This document shows, in pieces, positions 35,577 to 44,722 of a stretch of DNA of 64,000 nucleotides; positions within the stretch are counted from its first letter, which is position 1, and the number at the start of each line of letters is the position of its first letter. The position numbers and the translations under genes are program-made. The notes under the pieces were generated by a model. The model was not told the origin of the DNA, did not search any database, and saw nothing but the letters and a program-made list of their open reading frames with translations. Location: the NCBI GenBank assembly GCA_016703765.1, contig JADJBL010000020.1, positions 45,631-109,630 of the forward strand. Reading direction: 5' to 3'. This stretch comes from Saprospirales bacterium (lineage in GTDB: Bacteria > Bacteroidota > Bacteroidia > Chitinophagales > Saprospiraceae).

Positions 35577-37985
35577 ATGATCCAGAACTATATCAAGATT
35601 GCCCTTCGCAACATCTTCCGGCACCGGCTCTTTTCCCTGATCAATATCTTCGGGCTGGCCCTGGCTATTGGCATTTGCCTGCTGATCATCCTGCTCGTAA
35701 AAGATGCCTACAGCTACGATAAATTCCACCCGGAAGGCGAGCGGGTGTACCGGCTCCTGACCCATGCGGACCGCAAAGCCGGGCGCTCGGAATCCTATGC
35801 TTCTTCTCCATTTATCATGGCCCAGACCCTCCTGGAGCAAATGCCGCAAGCGGAAGCCTGGTGCCCCCTGGTGCGCACCTTCAACGGAGAATTGAGGCTG
35901 GAAGGGAAGGCATTTGATTTTGGAGGAATGTTTGCCGGTCCGGCTTTTTTCGACCTGTTCGGTTTTGAACTGGCCGAAGGCGACCCCGCGAGCGCCCTGA
36001 CCGAGCCCAACTCCATCGTCCTGACGGATGAGATGGCAACGCGTATTTCAAAAGATACAAGTCCTCTCGGCATGGTGCTGGAAGTTGGCGGGTACGAAAC
36101 GCCTTTCCGGGTGACGGGTGTGCTGAAGCCATTTGCTGGAAAAACCCACCTCGATTTTATGGCGCTGGGCTCGCTGTCCACCCAGCTTGCGCTGGAAAGG
36201 ATGCCAGACGCGTACAACATTACCGCCAACTGGCAGAATTATTACATGACCTACAACTTCCTCCGTTTGAAAAGCAGGGCGGATAAAGAAGCGGTGGAAG
36301 CAGCCCTCAACCGCATCGCCTCGGCCCAATACGCCGGTCTCGAGCTCGAAAGCCGGGATGCGGGATATCGTTTTTCCCTCCAGCCACTGGCTAAAATAAC
36401 TCCCGGCGCCCAGCTTTCCAATACGATAGGCAGCGGGATGCCCCTCTTTCTGATTTGGTTTCTTGCCGCCCTGGGCGTGATTCTCATCCTATCGGCCTCC
36501 TTCAATTACACCAACCTGACGATCGCCCGTTCCTTCCAACGCACAAAAGAAGTGGGGGTCAGAAAGGTGCTGGGCGCGACCAGAGGGCAGGTGTTCGGCC
36601 AATTCATCAGCGAAGCGGTCGTCATGTCCCTTTTTGCGCTGCTACTGGCCTATCCGATTATGAAATTTGCCCGCTATGAGTTTGAGCAACTCAGCATCGC
36701 CACGTCCATGGATATGCGTTTGGAGGAGGATTGGCAATTGTATGTCCTGTTCCTGCTCTTTACCCTGCTGGTAGGATTTTCGGCCGGACTCCTGCCCGCA
36801 CTGGCACTGTCCCGGATCAGGCCGGGGGCTATTTTGCAAAAACTACAAAATACCAAACTCCTGCAGCGAATCGGTTTGCGAAAAGCGCTGATCACGGTTC
36901 AGTTTACCATTACCCTGATTTTGCTCATCACCATGACCATTGCCTGGAAGCAATCGACCCATGCTATTTCGGTCAATTTCGGTTTCGACAAACCTTCGAT
37001 CCTGGTGGTGGAATTGCAGGGCCAGCCCTTCGAAAAGGCCGCCGCGGCGCTCGGCCAGGTTAGGGGAGTGGAAAACCTGTCCGGGATATCCTTTCCGATG
37101 GGAACCTGGAGAGACGGTTCTTCCGATGTACGCACCGAATCTAATGCGGAGCGGACCGGGGTCAGGGATTACGATATCGACCACCGCTACCTCGACCAGT
37201 TCGGGATCGAGCTCGTCGCCGGGGAAAATTTTCCCGACAACCCTGCCCAACAGGGCGAATTGTTTGCGATCGTAAACGAAACCTTTGTAAGCCAATTCAA
37301 TTTGGGGCAGGCCTCCGAAGCCATAGGGCGTCCACTCATTCTCGGAGATAGCACGAATGTCGTCATTCGGGGTGTGGTAAAGGATTTTCCCTACAAACCG
37401 GCGGTCTATGCCATGGAACCCCTGTTGCTCCGGTACAACCCGGCCCAATGGGGTGTGCTCAATCTGGGCCTGTCGGTCGGCGACACTCCCGCTACGCTGG
37501 CTGCCCTGGAAAATGCCTGGGAAAAGCTGGCCCCGGACGATCCGTTTCAGGCCCAATTTTTCGATCAGCTGGTCCGCGAAAACTACGACGAACCGATGGA
37601 CCTGGTCAGGGTGGTATTGTTTTTCGGCATCCTGGGGATGGTCATCGCCTCCCTGGGCTTGCTGGGCATGGTGACCTACGCGGTGGAGACCAGGGCGAGG
37701 GAGATCAGCATCCGCAAGGTGATGGGGGCCAGCGCCGTGCAGATCGTGTTGATGTTGTCGAAGGCTTATCTCCTCTTGTTTTGCATCGCGGCGGCCATTG
37801 CGATCCCGGTTTCCTTCCTGTTGGGCAACCAAATGCTGCAATTTTTTTCCGATCGAATATCCTGGTCTCCGGGTCTTTTTCTGCCCGGTGTATTGCTTCT
37901 TATGGCCGTCGCGGCCCTCACCGTGTGTTCGCAAACCATCCGGGCAGCGCTGGCCAATCCGGTGGAGTCCCTGAGAAGCGAATAG
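35577..37985 (+). CDS. FtsX/MacB-type ABC permease, duplicated
   Basis: An 802-residue permease. It has an N-terminal helix (about 21-42), a periplasmic MacB_PCD domain, three TM helices with the FtsX motif (RSFQRTKEVGVRKVLGATRGQV, about 320-345), a second N-terminal helix near 430, a second periplasmic domain and a final FtsX domain (ETRAREISIRKVMGASAVQIV). This two-FtsX layout of about 800 residues is the common Bacteroidota form. With the ATPase and adaptor it should expel a substrate from the periplasm through an outer-membrane channel. The regulator pair suggests the pump is induced by its cargo or by envelope damage. Confidence 0.93.
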   Translation: MIQNYIKIALRNIFRHRLFSLINIFGLALAIGICLLIILLVKDAYSYDKFHPEGERVYRLLTHADRKAGRSESYASSPFIMAQTLLEQMPQAEAWCPLVRTFNGELRLEGKAFDFGGMFAGPAFFDLFGFELAEGDPASALTEPNSIVLTDEMATRISKDTSPLGMVLEVGGYETPFRVTGVLKPFAGKTHLDFMALGSLSTQLALERMPDAYNITANWQNYYMTYNFLRLKSRADKEAVEAALNRIASAQYAGLELESRDAGYRFSLQPLAKITPGAQLSNTIGSGMPLFLIWFLAALGVILILSASFNYTNLTIARSFQRTKEVGVRKVLGATRGQVFGQFISEAVVMSLFALLLAYPIMKFARYEFEQLSIATSMDMRLEEDWQLYVLFLLFTLLVGFSAGLLPALALSRIRPGAILQKLQNTKLLQRIGLRKALITVQFTITLILLITMTIAWKQSTHAISVNFGFDKPSILVVELQGQPFEKAAAALGQVRGVENLSGISFPMGTWRDGSSDVRTESNAERTGVRDYDIDHRYLDQFGIELVAGENFPDNPAQQGELFAIVNETFVSQFNLGQASEAIGRPLILGDSTNVVIRGVVKDFPYKPAVYAMEPLLLRYNPAQWGVLNLGLSVGDTPATLAALENAWEKLAPDDPFQAQFFDQLVRENYDEPMDLVRVVLFFGILGMVIASLGLLGMVTYAVETRAREISIRKVMGASAVQIVLMLSKAYLLLFCIAAAIAIPVSFLLGNQMLQFFSDRISWSPGLFLPGVLLLMAVAALTVCSQTIRAALANPVESLRSE

Positions 37986-38017
37986 AGATATAAATTCTTT
38001 CTGTTCAGGTAATTAAA

Positions 38018-38052
38018 GGGCGCTGCGGCAAAGACCGCAGCGCCCTTTTTTT
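38018..38052 (+). terminator. Intrinsic terminator of the export operon
   Basis: An 11-bp GC stem GGGCGCTGCGG/CCGCAGCGCCC with a CAAAGA loop is followed by seven T. It starts 33 bases after the permease stop. Confidence 0.92.
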
Positions 38053-38130
38053 AGAAAATTTTCTATTGTGTATTCCGGTTTTTGTCAATTAAACGCTCAT
38101 TTTTTCGATCAAAAACCAATTGATAATAAA

Positions 38131-38138
38131 TACCTTTG
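38131..38138 (+). promoter_or_regulatory. Candidate -7 box (TACCTTTG)
   Basis: Perfect TAnnTTTG, 36 bases before the META lipoprotein start, in an AT-rich gap after the terminator. No clear -33 TTG at the usual distance. Confidence 0.45.
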
Positions 38139-38173
38139 CACGCAAAATTCGTCTAACCCCAAACCCAAGTATT

Positions 38174-39007
38174 ATGAACATCCCCCTTATTTCCGTCCTC
38201 ACCTTACTGTTTATATCTATTTCCCTTCCGGGGTGTAAGGAAAGGATCGATCCCGGAGCTAACTACTGCTATTCCATACAGCAATTGCTGGATTCCAAAA
38301 ATGCAAACGTAGCCTGTCATTCGAAAGCCGATTTCGAAGGCGCTTCCCTTTGCCTGAGTGGGCTAGTCGAGTTCGACGGAGAGCAGGGGGAGCTTCCCCG
38401 CAGTTTTTTCCTGTTGGCTACCAATAACCCCGGCCGATCTATCGAGATCCAGATGGACCCCGAAGTAGCTATGGAGGTTATGCCCTGGATACGGGCAAAC
38501 CGGGGGAAAGCAGCTTCGGTGAAAGGCATCGTGTCCGGCTTCGGGCAGCACGGCGACCCCGACTGCCGCCGGGAGTTTGTCCAGAAGCTGGCAAAGGTGA
38601 GCGATTTTAACCTCGAAAACCCGACCCCGCCGGCCCCTCCTGCAGATACTATTAAACTGGAAACGGCGGTTTGGCAACTGAGTTCCATCAAAGGAAACGG
38701 CTCCGGATTACCTCTGCCCGACTCCCTCCCCGTGCCCATCACCATCAAATTCGCCACAGGGAAGATCGAAGGATACGGAGGATGTAACAATTATGGGGGA
38801 AGCTACAACGCCAGCGGGAACCAGCTCGGCGTTTCGGCCATTTTCAGCACCAAGAAGTTTTGCGAAGGCATTTCGGTTTTGGAAAATAAATACTTCAAGC
38901 TTCTCGAAAACAGCAAGACATTTGCGATCTCGGGCGAGTCCCTGGATATCGATTGCGGAGAAATGGGCAGCCTGGCCTTTCGCCTGAATTGGAAGAAAAG
39001 AAATTAA
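38174..39007 (+). CDS. Lipoprotein with META/HslJ domain
   Basis: A 277-residue lipoprotein. ATG 38174 begins a clean lipoprotein signal ending at C21 (SLPGC); the frame is open upstream but without coding character. Residues about 25-155 are an unrecognised, cysteine-containing domain. Residues about 160-277 are a META domain (WQLSSIKGNG, IKFATGKIEGYGGCNNYGGSYNASG), as in HslJ and other envelope proteins tied to heat shock or drug resistance. A periplasmic or outer-membrane location is expected. Its stop overlaps the convergent GH13 stop in TTAA (39004-39007). Confidence 0.85.
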   Translation: MNIPLISVLTLLFISISLPGCKERIDPGANYCYSIQQLLDSKNANVACHSKADFEGASLCLSGLVEFDGEQGELPRSFFLLATNNPGRSIEIQMDPEVAMEVMPWIRANRGKAASVKGIVSGFGQHGDPDCRREFVQKLAKVSDFNLENPTPPAPPADTIKLETAVWQLSSIKGNGSGLPLPDSLPVPITIKFATGKIEGYGGCNNYGGSYNASGNQLGVSAIFSTKKFCEGISVLENKYFKLLENSKTFAISGESLDIDCGEMGSLAFRLNWKKRN

Positions 39008-40482
39008 TTCACCTGAACGACCAAATACCCGTCGGGCTGGAGGATTTCCGATCCAAGAAGGACTTTTTCTCCCGGCGCCAAAACCACTTCGATAGCTGTT
39101 TCCCCGAAGTTAAAGTACCCTTTGACGAGGACCTCTTTGTATTTCCGGGTGAAATAAATGCAGCCATCGCGAAAGCTTAGGTCTGTGTAGGTTCCGTAAT
39201 GAAATACGGGCCCTGCATTTCGAAGGGCTATCGCCTTTTTATAAACCTTTAGGATTGGATTTTCCCCGTGGTCCCAGGGCATAGACCCCCTGGACTTGTC
39301 CCGGTTATGCCGGTTGGCTACCACCAGCGCATCCGCGTCGGAACAGCCGTTTTTCAGCGCCAGGGCGTATTGGGTGCGAGCCTGGATATCCTTTATGTCT
39401 TTGAAAGTGCGGGCTACGGCGTCCAGCATGCCGATCTCCTCTCCGTTATAGATAAACGGCACGCCTCTGGCGCTAAGCATCAAAACCGCCAGGGCCTCTG
39501 CTCGCGCCGGTTGGTTTTCGGCCAGGCGGCTCATCAGGCGGGGCATGTCGTGGCTTCCGAAAAACAGACTGGGGTAGCCCGGCATAAGCTCCTCCATGCT
39601 GAGGAGTTCGTCGAATATGCGCTTCGCGGAAAATTCGGGAATGCTGCCAAAGTTGAAATTAAACACGAGGTCCAGCAGCTCTTCGGATTGATAGGACGAA
39701 AGAACCTCGATTTTATCGCTCCCCACCTCGCCGACGATAAAGCGGTCGGGATATTCACTGACCGCGGATTTGATCTTTCGGATGGCCTCCTTTACGCCGG
39801 GCCGGTCGATGTCGTGCAGATGTTCCTGTTTCCCATCCCGGAGCGGATTGTCCGGGCCAATGCCGTCGGTGCTCAAAAAATTGATCACATCCATCCGGAA
39901 TCCGTCCAGGCCGATGTCCAGCCAAAATCTCAACACGGCCAATACCTCTTCGACCAGCTTGGGGTTTGCCCAATTCAGGTCAGCCATTTGGACGTCGAAC
40001 TGGTGATAATAAAACTGCCCCGTTTGGCTATCCAGCTCCCAGGCTGTTCCCCCAAAAAAGGATTCCCAGTTGTTGGGCGAATCCGTCCAGATGTAATAGT
40101 CCCTATATTGGTTGTCTTTTGATTTCCTGGCCTCCTGAAACCACGCGTGTTCGGTGGAGCTGTGGTTTTCCACCATATCCATAATGACCCGGATCCCCCT
40201 TTCATGGGCCTCCCTGAGGAAGACCTTGAAATCATCGAGCGTACCGTAAACCGGGTCGATCATCCGGTAATCGGACACGTCGTACCCGTTGTCCACTTTG
40301 GGGGATTGAAGGAAGGGAGTAAGCCAAATTCCTTTGACTCCGAGCTCTCCGAGATAATCCAGGGCGGAGCGGAGGCCCTTAAAACCGGGTTGTCCCCCGC
40401 GGTCTTTAAAGGAGGGCATATAGACTTCGTAAAAGACGGATTCCTTCCACCAGGCGGCCTTTTCGGCTGCTTCCTTTTTCAT
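39004..40482 (-). CDS. GH13 alpha-glucosidase-like enzyme
   Basis: A 492-residue alpha-amylase-superfamily enzyme without signal peptide, so cytosolic. The (beta/alpha)8 motifs are clear: DMVENHSS (region I), DGFRMDVI with nucleophile D198 (region II), IVGEVGS with acid/base E252 (region III) and FGSHDMPR (region IV). Domain B is short, and the C-terminal beta domain is present. This fits the oligo-1,6-glucosidase/alpha-glucosidase group. It overlaps the AraC gene by 4 bases, so regulator and enzyme are co-transcribed. The alpha-glucoside specificity contrasts with the GH130 enzymes of this locus, so the glycan may be mixed or this enzyme serves a side product. Confidence 0.9.
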   Translation of the reverse strand: MKKEAAEKAAWWKESVFYEVYMPSFKDRGGQPGFKGLRSALDYLGELGVKGIWLTPFLQSPKVDNGYDVSDYRMIDPVYGTLDDFKVFLREAHERGIRVIMDMVENHSSTEHAWFQEARKSKDNQYRDYYIWTDSPNNWESFFGGTAWELDSQTGQFYYHQFDVQMADLNWANPKLVEEVLAVLRFWLDIGLDGFRMDVINFLSTDGIGPDNPLRDGKQEHLHDIDRPGVKEAIRKIKSAVSEYPDRFIVGEVGSDKIEVLSSYQSEELLDLVFNFNFGSIPEFSAKRIFDELLSMEELMPGYPSLFFGSHDMPRLMSRLAENQPARAEALAVLMLSARGVPFIYNGEEIGMLDAVARTFKDIKDIQARTQYALALKNGCSDADALVVANRHNRDKSRGSMPWDHGENPILKVYKKAIALRNAGPVFHYGTYTDLSFRDGCIYFTRKYKEVLVKGYFNFGETAIEVVLAPGEKVLLGSEILQPDGYLVVQVN

Positions 40483-41456
40483 AAATGAAGCAGTTTGGTC
40501 GAATAGGAGGCGGGTTTGATTACCTCTTTGGCCTGGGCCTTGCCGGGCAAAAACTGCCAGGGGGTGACCTGTTTGGTCCAGTCGAATTCATTTTTCTGGA
40601 AATAGCGGCGCCGGTATTCCACCGGGGTGCAGGAGCGGTATTTCTTGAACAGCCGATTGAAGTTGACGAGGTTGTTGAAGCCCGACTTGAAAGAGATCAT
40701 ATTGATGGGCTCGTCGGTATCGAGGAGCAGCTTGCACGCATGGCCGATCCGCACATCGATTAAAAACCGGCTGAAGTTTTGGAATGCATATTTTTTGAAA
40801 AAGTGGCTGAAAGCCGAATTGCCCATATTGACCTGGGCGGCCACGTCGCCGATCCGCAATTCCGGCTCCGTAAAATGCTTCAGGATGTAAGAATAGGCGA
40901 CCTGTATCCGGTTGCTTTCGGGCCGCTGGGAATTCGGGGAAAAACCAGCGCTCGCCAAAAAGGACGATTCGCTCGATTGGGAAAGCAAGTCGAGCAACTG
41001 CAAAAACCCGATGATATTGACAAAACCGCGGTCCTCCGTGAGGCTGACCATAATCCGCATCGCCTCCTCGAAGGTCTTTCCATGAAAGCGGATGCCGCGG
41101 CTGGAGTCGTGCAACAACTGCTGGATCTGGAAGAATCGCTCCTTTTGGAAGAATCGTCCGCTGAGCAAGTCGATTCCGAACTGGATCGTAATGACCCGGT
41201 ATGGTTGTCCGCTTTCCTGAAGATATGCGTCGCCGTCCCATTTGTGGTAGATATAAGGTCCGAGCAAGACCAGGTCGTAATCGGTGTACCGCTCGGTGGA
41301 GTCGCCCACGATGCGCGTGCCCGACATGCCCGCGATGAGGTTGAGCTCGTATTCGGGGTGGTTGTGGATAGGGTAGTCAAATCCGTTGCTCACCGAGTCC
41401 AGGACGACAAAAACATCCGAGCCTTTCAATGGGGTGATCTCGCGGTAAATATTCAT
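40479..41456 (-). CDS. AraC family transcriptional regulator with cupin sensor
   Basis: A 325-residue regulator from ATG 41456 (MNIYREITPLKGSDVFVVLDS); the frame is open 18 codons further but into the operator-like region. An N-terminal cupin (HNHPEYELNLIAGMSGTRIVGD) probably binds a sugar. The C-terminal double HTH is typical AraC: IGDVAAQVNMGNSAFSHFFKKY and MISFKSGFNNLVNFNRLFKKYRSCTPVEYRRR. It is divergent from the second SusC gene with 89 bases between, and likely controls both directions. Confidence 0.93.
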   Translation of the reverse strand: MNIYREITPLKGSDVFVVLDSVSNGFDYPIHNHPEYELNLIAGMSGTRIVGDSTERYTDYDLVLLGPYIYHKWDGDAYLQESGQPYRVITIQFGIDLLSGRFFQKERFFQIQQLLHDSSRGIRFHGKTFEEAMRIMVSLTEDRGFVNIIGFLQLLDLLSQSSESSFLASAGFSPNSQRPESNRIQVAYSYILKHFTEPELRIGDVAAQVNMGNSAFSHFFKKYAFQNFSRFLIDVRIGHACKLLLDTDEPINMISFKSGFNNLVNFNRLFKKYRSCTPVEYRRRYFQKNEFDWTKQVTPWQFLPGKAQAKEVIKPASYSTKLLHL

Positions 41457-41467
41457 TTTCACTAAAG

Positions 41468-41494
41468 TACTACTTTTTTGCATAATTATACTAC
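41468..41494. promoter_or_regulatory. Candidate AraC operator, TACTAC direct repeats 21 bp apart
   Basis: TACTAC at 41468-41473 and 41489-41494 (GTAGTA on the minus strand), exactly 21 bp apart, as is usual for the half-sites of an AraC dimer, within the divergent gap between araC-type and susC genes. The same GTAGTA core occurs at the first PUL (7754-7792). Confidence 0.5.
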
Positions 41495-41545
41495 AAAGCC
41501 ACTCTTGCAAAGACTAACTTTATAGAATACCAAAACCGGATTGCC

Positions 41546-44500
41546 ATGAGTCAAAATTCTACCCCTGCTAATATTCTGTCTGGCAAGTTCGTTTTCAAGT
41601 TATCCCGCCTTCTATTCCTCCTCCTTTTCGGGTTCTTTTTTTTTCTACAAACCGCAGATGCCCAGCAATTTACGGTTTCCGGAACCGTCACATCCACCGA
41701 TGACGGGCTTTCCCTGATCGGGGTGAGTGTGGTGGAAAAGGGCACGGGAAACGGCACGACGACCGACTTCGACGGAGGCTTTACCTTTAAAGTGGCTTCG
41801 GGAGAATCGACCCTGATCTTCAGCTATGTAGGTTATGAAAACCAGGAAATACCCCTTCTGGGCAGGAACGTATTGGACGTTTTAATGTCCCCGGCCGCAG
41901 AGCTTCTCAATGAGGTGGTGGTGACGGGTTATAAAAAGGAGATCCGCAGCGAAATTTCCTCGGCGATCACCTCCATAAAATCCAAGGATATCGAGAAACT
42001 GGTGGTGGTCGGGATCGACCAGGCCCTGCAGGGACAAGCCCCCGGCGTCATGGTCACCCAGGTCACCGGCTCGCCCGGCGATGATATTGCCGTGCGGATC
42101 CGGGGCGCGGGCACTTTGGGCAACAACAACCCCCTCTTCATCATCGACGGGGTGCCCACGACCGGCAATATCAACATGTTTTCCCCGAGCGACATCGAAT
42201 CTATCGAGATTCTGAAAGACGGAGCGGCAGCGGCGATTTACGGCTCCCGGGCGGCCAACGGCGTGGTGCTCATCACGACCAAGCGTGGAAAATCGGGCAA
42301 GGCGGTTTTTTCCTTCCAGTCCTACACCGGCATCCAGAACACCGTCAACCTGCCCGAACTCCTCAACGCCGAGGATTACCTGACGATTCGCAACGAGGCG
42401 ATCACCAACGCCAATGTGTTCCGCCACCCGGCCAACCAACTGGAAACTTACGACCCCGCCATTTTGGATACCCTTCCGGATACCGACTGGCTGGACCTGG
42501 TCTTCAACCCCGCGCCGATCCATCATTTCGAACTGTCCGCCATGGGCGGCGGAGAATCCGGAAATTTTTACCTCTCCGGGGAGTACCACACGCAGGATGG
42601 GGTGTTCATGGGCCAGGGCTTCGACAAATACCAGGTTCGTTTCAACGGAGAAGTGGGCAATACCTGGTTCCGGGTGGGCAACAACCTGTCGTTTTCCCAT
42701 ACCGACCGGCAGCTCATCGGCGCTTCCGGCGACGGCTTCGGCCCGGGCAACGAGCTCAGCGGCATACGCTATGCGCTTATCGCAGCGCCGCTCTTTCCGA
42801 GCCAATACCCCGACGGCAGTTATGTAAATGTCAGCTCCGAGCTCGGCGACCCGCTCCTCTACGGCGACGGCAACCCGAACCCCCTGGTGTTCATCGAAAA
42901 TACAGACTGGACGATCAAGCGCTACCGGGTCTTTGGAAATGTGTACGCCGAGCTGGCGCCTTTCGAAGGACTGAAGCTCAGAAGCACCCTGGGAGGCGAC
43001 TTTTTCTTCGAACGCGAAAAGCTCTTCAAGGAGCGGCTTTCCGCAGCCATCTACGACCCCACCTCCCTCAACGAGGGCCGGGTGTTCAATCAAACCCTCA
43101 TCTGGAACAACACCGCGGATTTTCAGCACTATTTCGGCAAGCACCGCTTGTCGGCCCTTATCGGCATGGAAGTCATTCAAAACCATACCGACTACCTCGG
43201 CGCATCGGCCAATAATTTCCGCCGCAGCGATCTCCTGTTCCGCTATATCGACGCCAGCATACCCCTGGAGCTCGGCAACGTCAACGCCTCGGGCATCGCC
43301 ACGGAGTGGGCCCTGGTTTCCTATTTTGCCCAGTTAGGCTATTCCTTCAAAAGCCGTTACGTGCTCAGCGCCGCTGTGCGCCGCGACGGCTCCTCCCGTT
43401 TTGGGCCGAACAACCGATGGGGGGTATTCCCCTCCGTTTCCGCGGCCTGGAACGTGTCCAACGAGAAGTTTTTTGAAAAGATCGATTTTGTGTCCGCACT
43501 CAAGATCCGCGCGAGCTGGGGACAACTGGGCAACCAGGAGATCGGCCTCTATCCGTATAGCTCCCTGGTCAGCACCGGCGATTTCGTCTACGTCTTCGGC
43601 GGCAACATCGTCACCGGCGCCACCCTCCTCGAAACCGGCAACAACAATATCCGCTGGGAATCGAGCACCCATACGAACATCGGGCTCGACCTCGGCTTCT
43701 GGCAGGACCGCCTGTCCATCACCGCCGACATCTTCCGCAAACGCACCGACGATATCCTCGTCCGGGTGCCCGTGCCACAGGCAGGAGGCTCGCAGCTCCC
43801 TCCCTTTGTCAACGCCGGTTCGATCGAGAATAATGGCCTGGAATTGGGATTGATCTTCAAAGACCGGATGGGTTCTTTCAACTATAACGTCGGGGCCAAC
43901 CTGGCCTTCCTCCGCAACGAAGTGCTGTCCATTGCGGATGGCGAGCCGATCCGCGGCGGCTTCGGCCTGTCCGACGGCGCCTTGACCTTAACCGAGCCGG
44001 GCCACCCCGTCGGGTCCTTTTACCTATACGAAATGGTCGGGCTCTTTCAGTCGGAGGCGGAAATTGCGGAAAGCGCCTTTCAGACCCAATACACCCGGCC
44101 GGGCGACGTAAAATTCGCCGACCTCAACGGCGACGACGTGATCGACGACAAGGACCGCAAGCACATTGGCAACCCTTTCCCGGATTTTACCTACGGTTTC
44201 CAACTGGGCTTCAACTGGAAGAACTTCGACTTTTCGACCCTCATACAGGGCGTCCAGGGCAACGATGTGTATTTCCTCTACGGAAATTTCGCCTACGAAG
44301 TGCAGTCGCGCGGCTTCAACTCCTATGCCGATGTGCTCAACCGCTGGACCCCGAACAACACCGATACGGACATTCCCCTGGTGAGCGTAGACGACCGCAA
44401 TGGCAACCGCCGGCCTTCCACCCGCTTTCTGGAAGACGGCTCCTACCTGCGGGTCCGCAATATTTCCCTGGGTTTCGATTTCAAGGATGTCCTTAAATGG

Positions 44501-44704
44501 AAGGCCATCAGCAGCCTTAGGTTTTACGTCTCCGCACAAAACGCTTTCACCTTTACTTCTTACCCGGGGCTCGACCCGGAGATCCAGTCCAACTCCAACG
44601 ACACCCGGGGCCTGGGCCTTTCTTCCGACCTGGCCGTGGGCATCGACTGGGGCACCGTGCCGGCGCCGAGGACGATTATCGGAGGCATTCAAATTGGATT
44701 TTAA
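41546..44704 (+). CDS. SusC/RagA-type TonB-dependent outer-membrane transporter (second PUL)
   Basis: A 1052-residue SusC protein with a long signal peptide ending at TADAQ, a carboxypeptidase-regulatory-like domain (VSGTVTSTDDGLSLIGVSV), LNEVVVTGYK, the plug signature ILKDGAAAAIYGSRAANGVVLITTKRG and a barrel ending in IGGIQIGF. It is followed 18 bp later by SusD. It is distinct in sequence from the first SusC. With GH130 phosphorylases and an ABC importer nearby, the likely cargo is a mannose-containing oligosaccharide (inference). Confidence 0.95.
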   Translation: MSQNSTPANILSGKFVFKLSRLLFLLLFGFFFFLQTADAQQFTVSGTVTSTDDGLSLIGVSVVEKGTGNGTTTDFDGGFTFKVASGESTLIFSYVGYENQEIPLLGRNVLDVLMSPAAELLNEVVVTGYKKEIRSEISSAITSIKSKDIEKLVVVGIDQALQGQAPGVMVTQVTGSPGDDIAVRIRGAGTLGNNNPLFIIDGVPTTGNINMFSPSDIESIEILKDGAAAAIYGSRAANGVVLITTKRGKSGKAVFSFQSYTGIQNTVNLPELLNAEDYLTIRNEAITNANVFRHPANQLETYDPAILDTLPDTDWLDLVFNPAPIHHFELSAMGGGESGNFYLSGEYHTQDGVFMGQGFDKYQVRFNGEVGNTWFRVGNNLSFSHTDRQLIGASGDGFGPGNELSGIRYALIAAPLFPSQYPDGSYVNVSSELGDPLLYGDGNPNPLVFIENTDWTIKRYRVFGNVYAELAPFEGLKLRSTLGGDFFFEREKLFKERLSAAIYDPTSLNEGRVFNQTLIWNNTADFQHYFGKHRLSALIGMEVIQNHTDYLGASANNFRRSDLLFRYIDASIPLELGNVNASGIATEWALVSYFAQLGYSFKSRYVLSAAVRRDGSSRFGPNNRWGVFPSVSAAWNVSNEKFFEKIDFVSALKIRASWGQLGNQEIGLYPYSSLVSTGDFVYVFGGNIVTGATLLETGNNNIRWESSTHTNIGLDLGFWQDRLSITADIFRKRTDDILVRVPVPQAGGSQLPPFVNAGSIENNGLELGLIFKDRMGSFNYNVGANLAFLRNEVLSIADGEPIRGGFGLSDGALTLTEPGHPVGSFYLYEMVGLFQSEAEIAESAFQTQYTRPGDVKFADLNGDDVIDDKDRKHIGNPFPDFTYGFQLGFNWKNFDFSTLIQGVQGNDVYFLYGNFAYEVQSRGFNSYADVLNRWTPNNTDTDIPLVSVDDRNGNRRPSTRFLEDGSYLRVRNISLGFDFKDVLKWKAISSLRFYVSAQNAFTFTSYPGLDPEIQSNSNDTRGLGLSSDLAVGIDWGTVPAPRTIIGGIQIGF

Positions 44705-44722
44705 CCAGAATTATCGACGACT

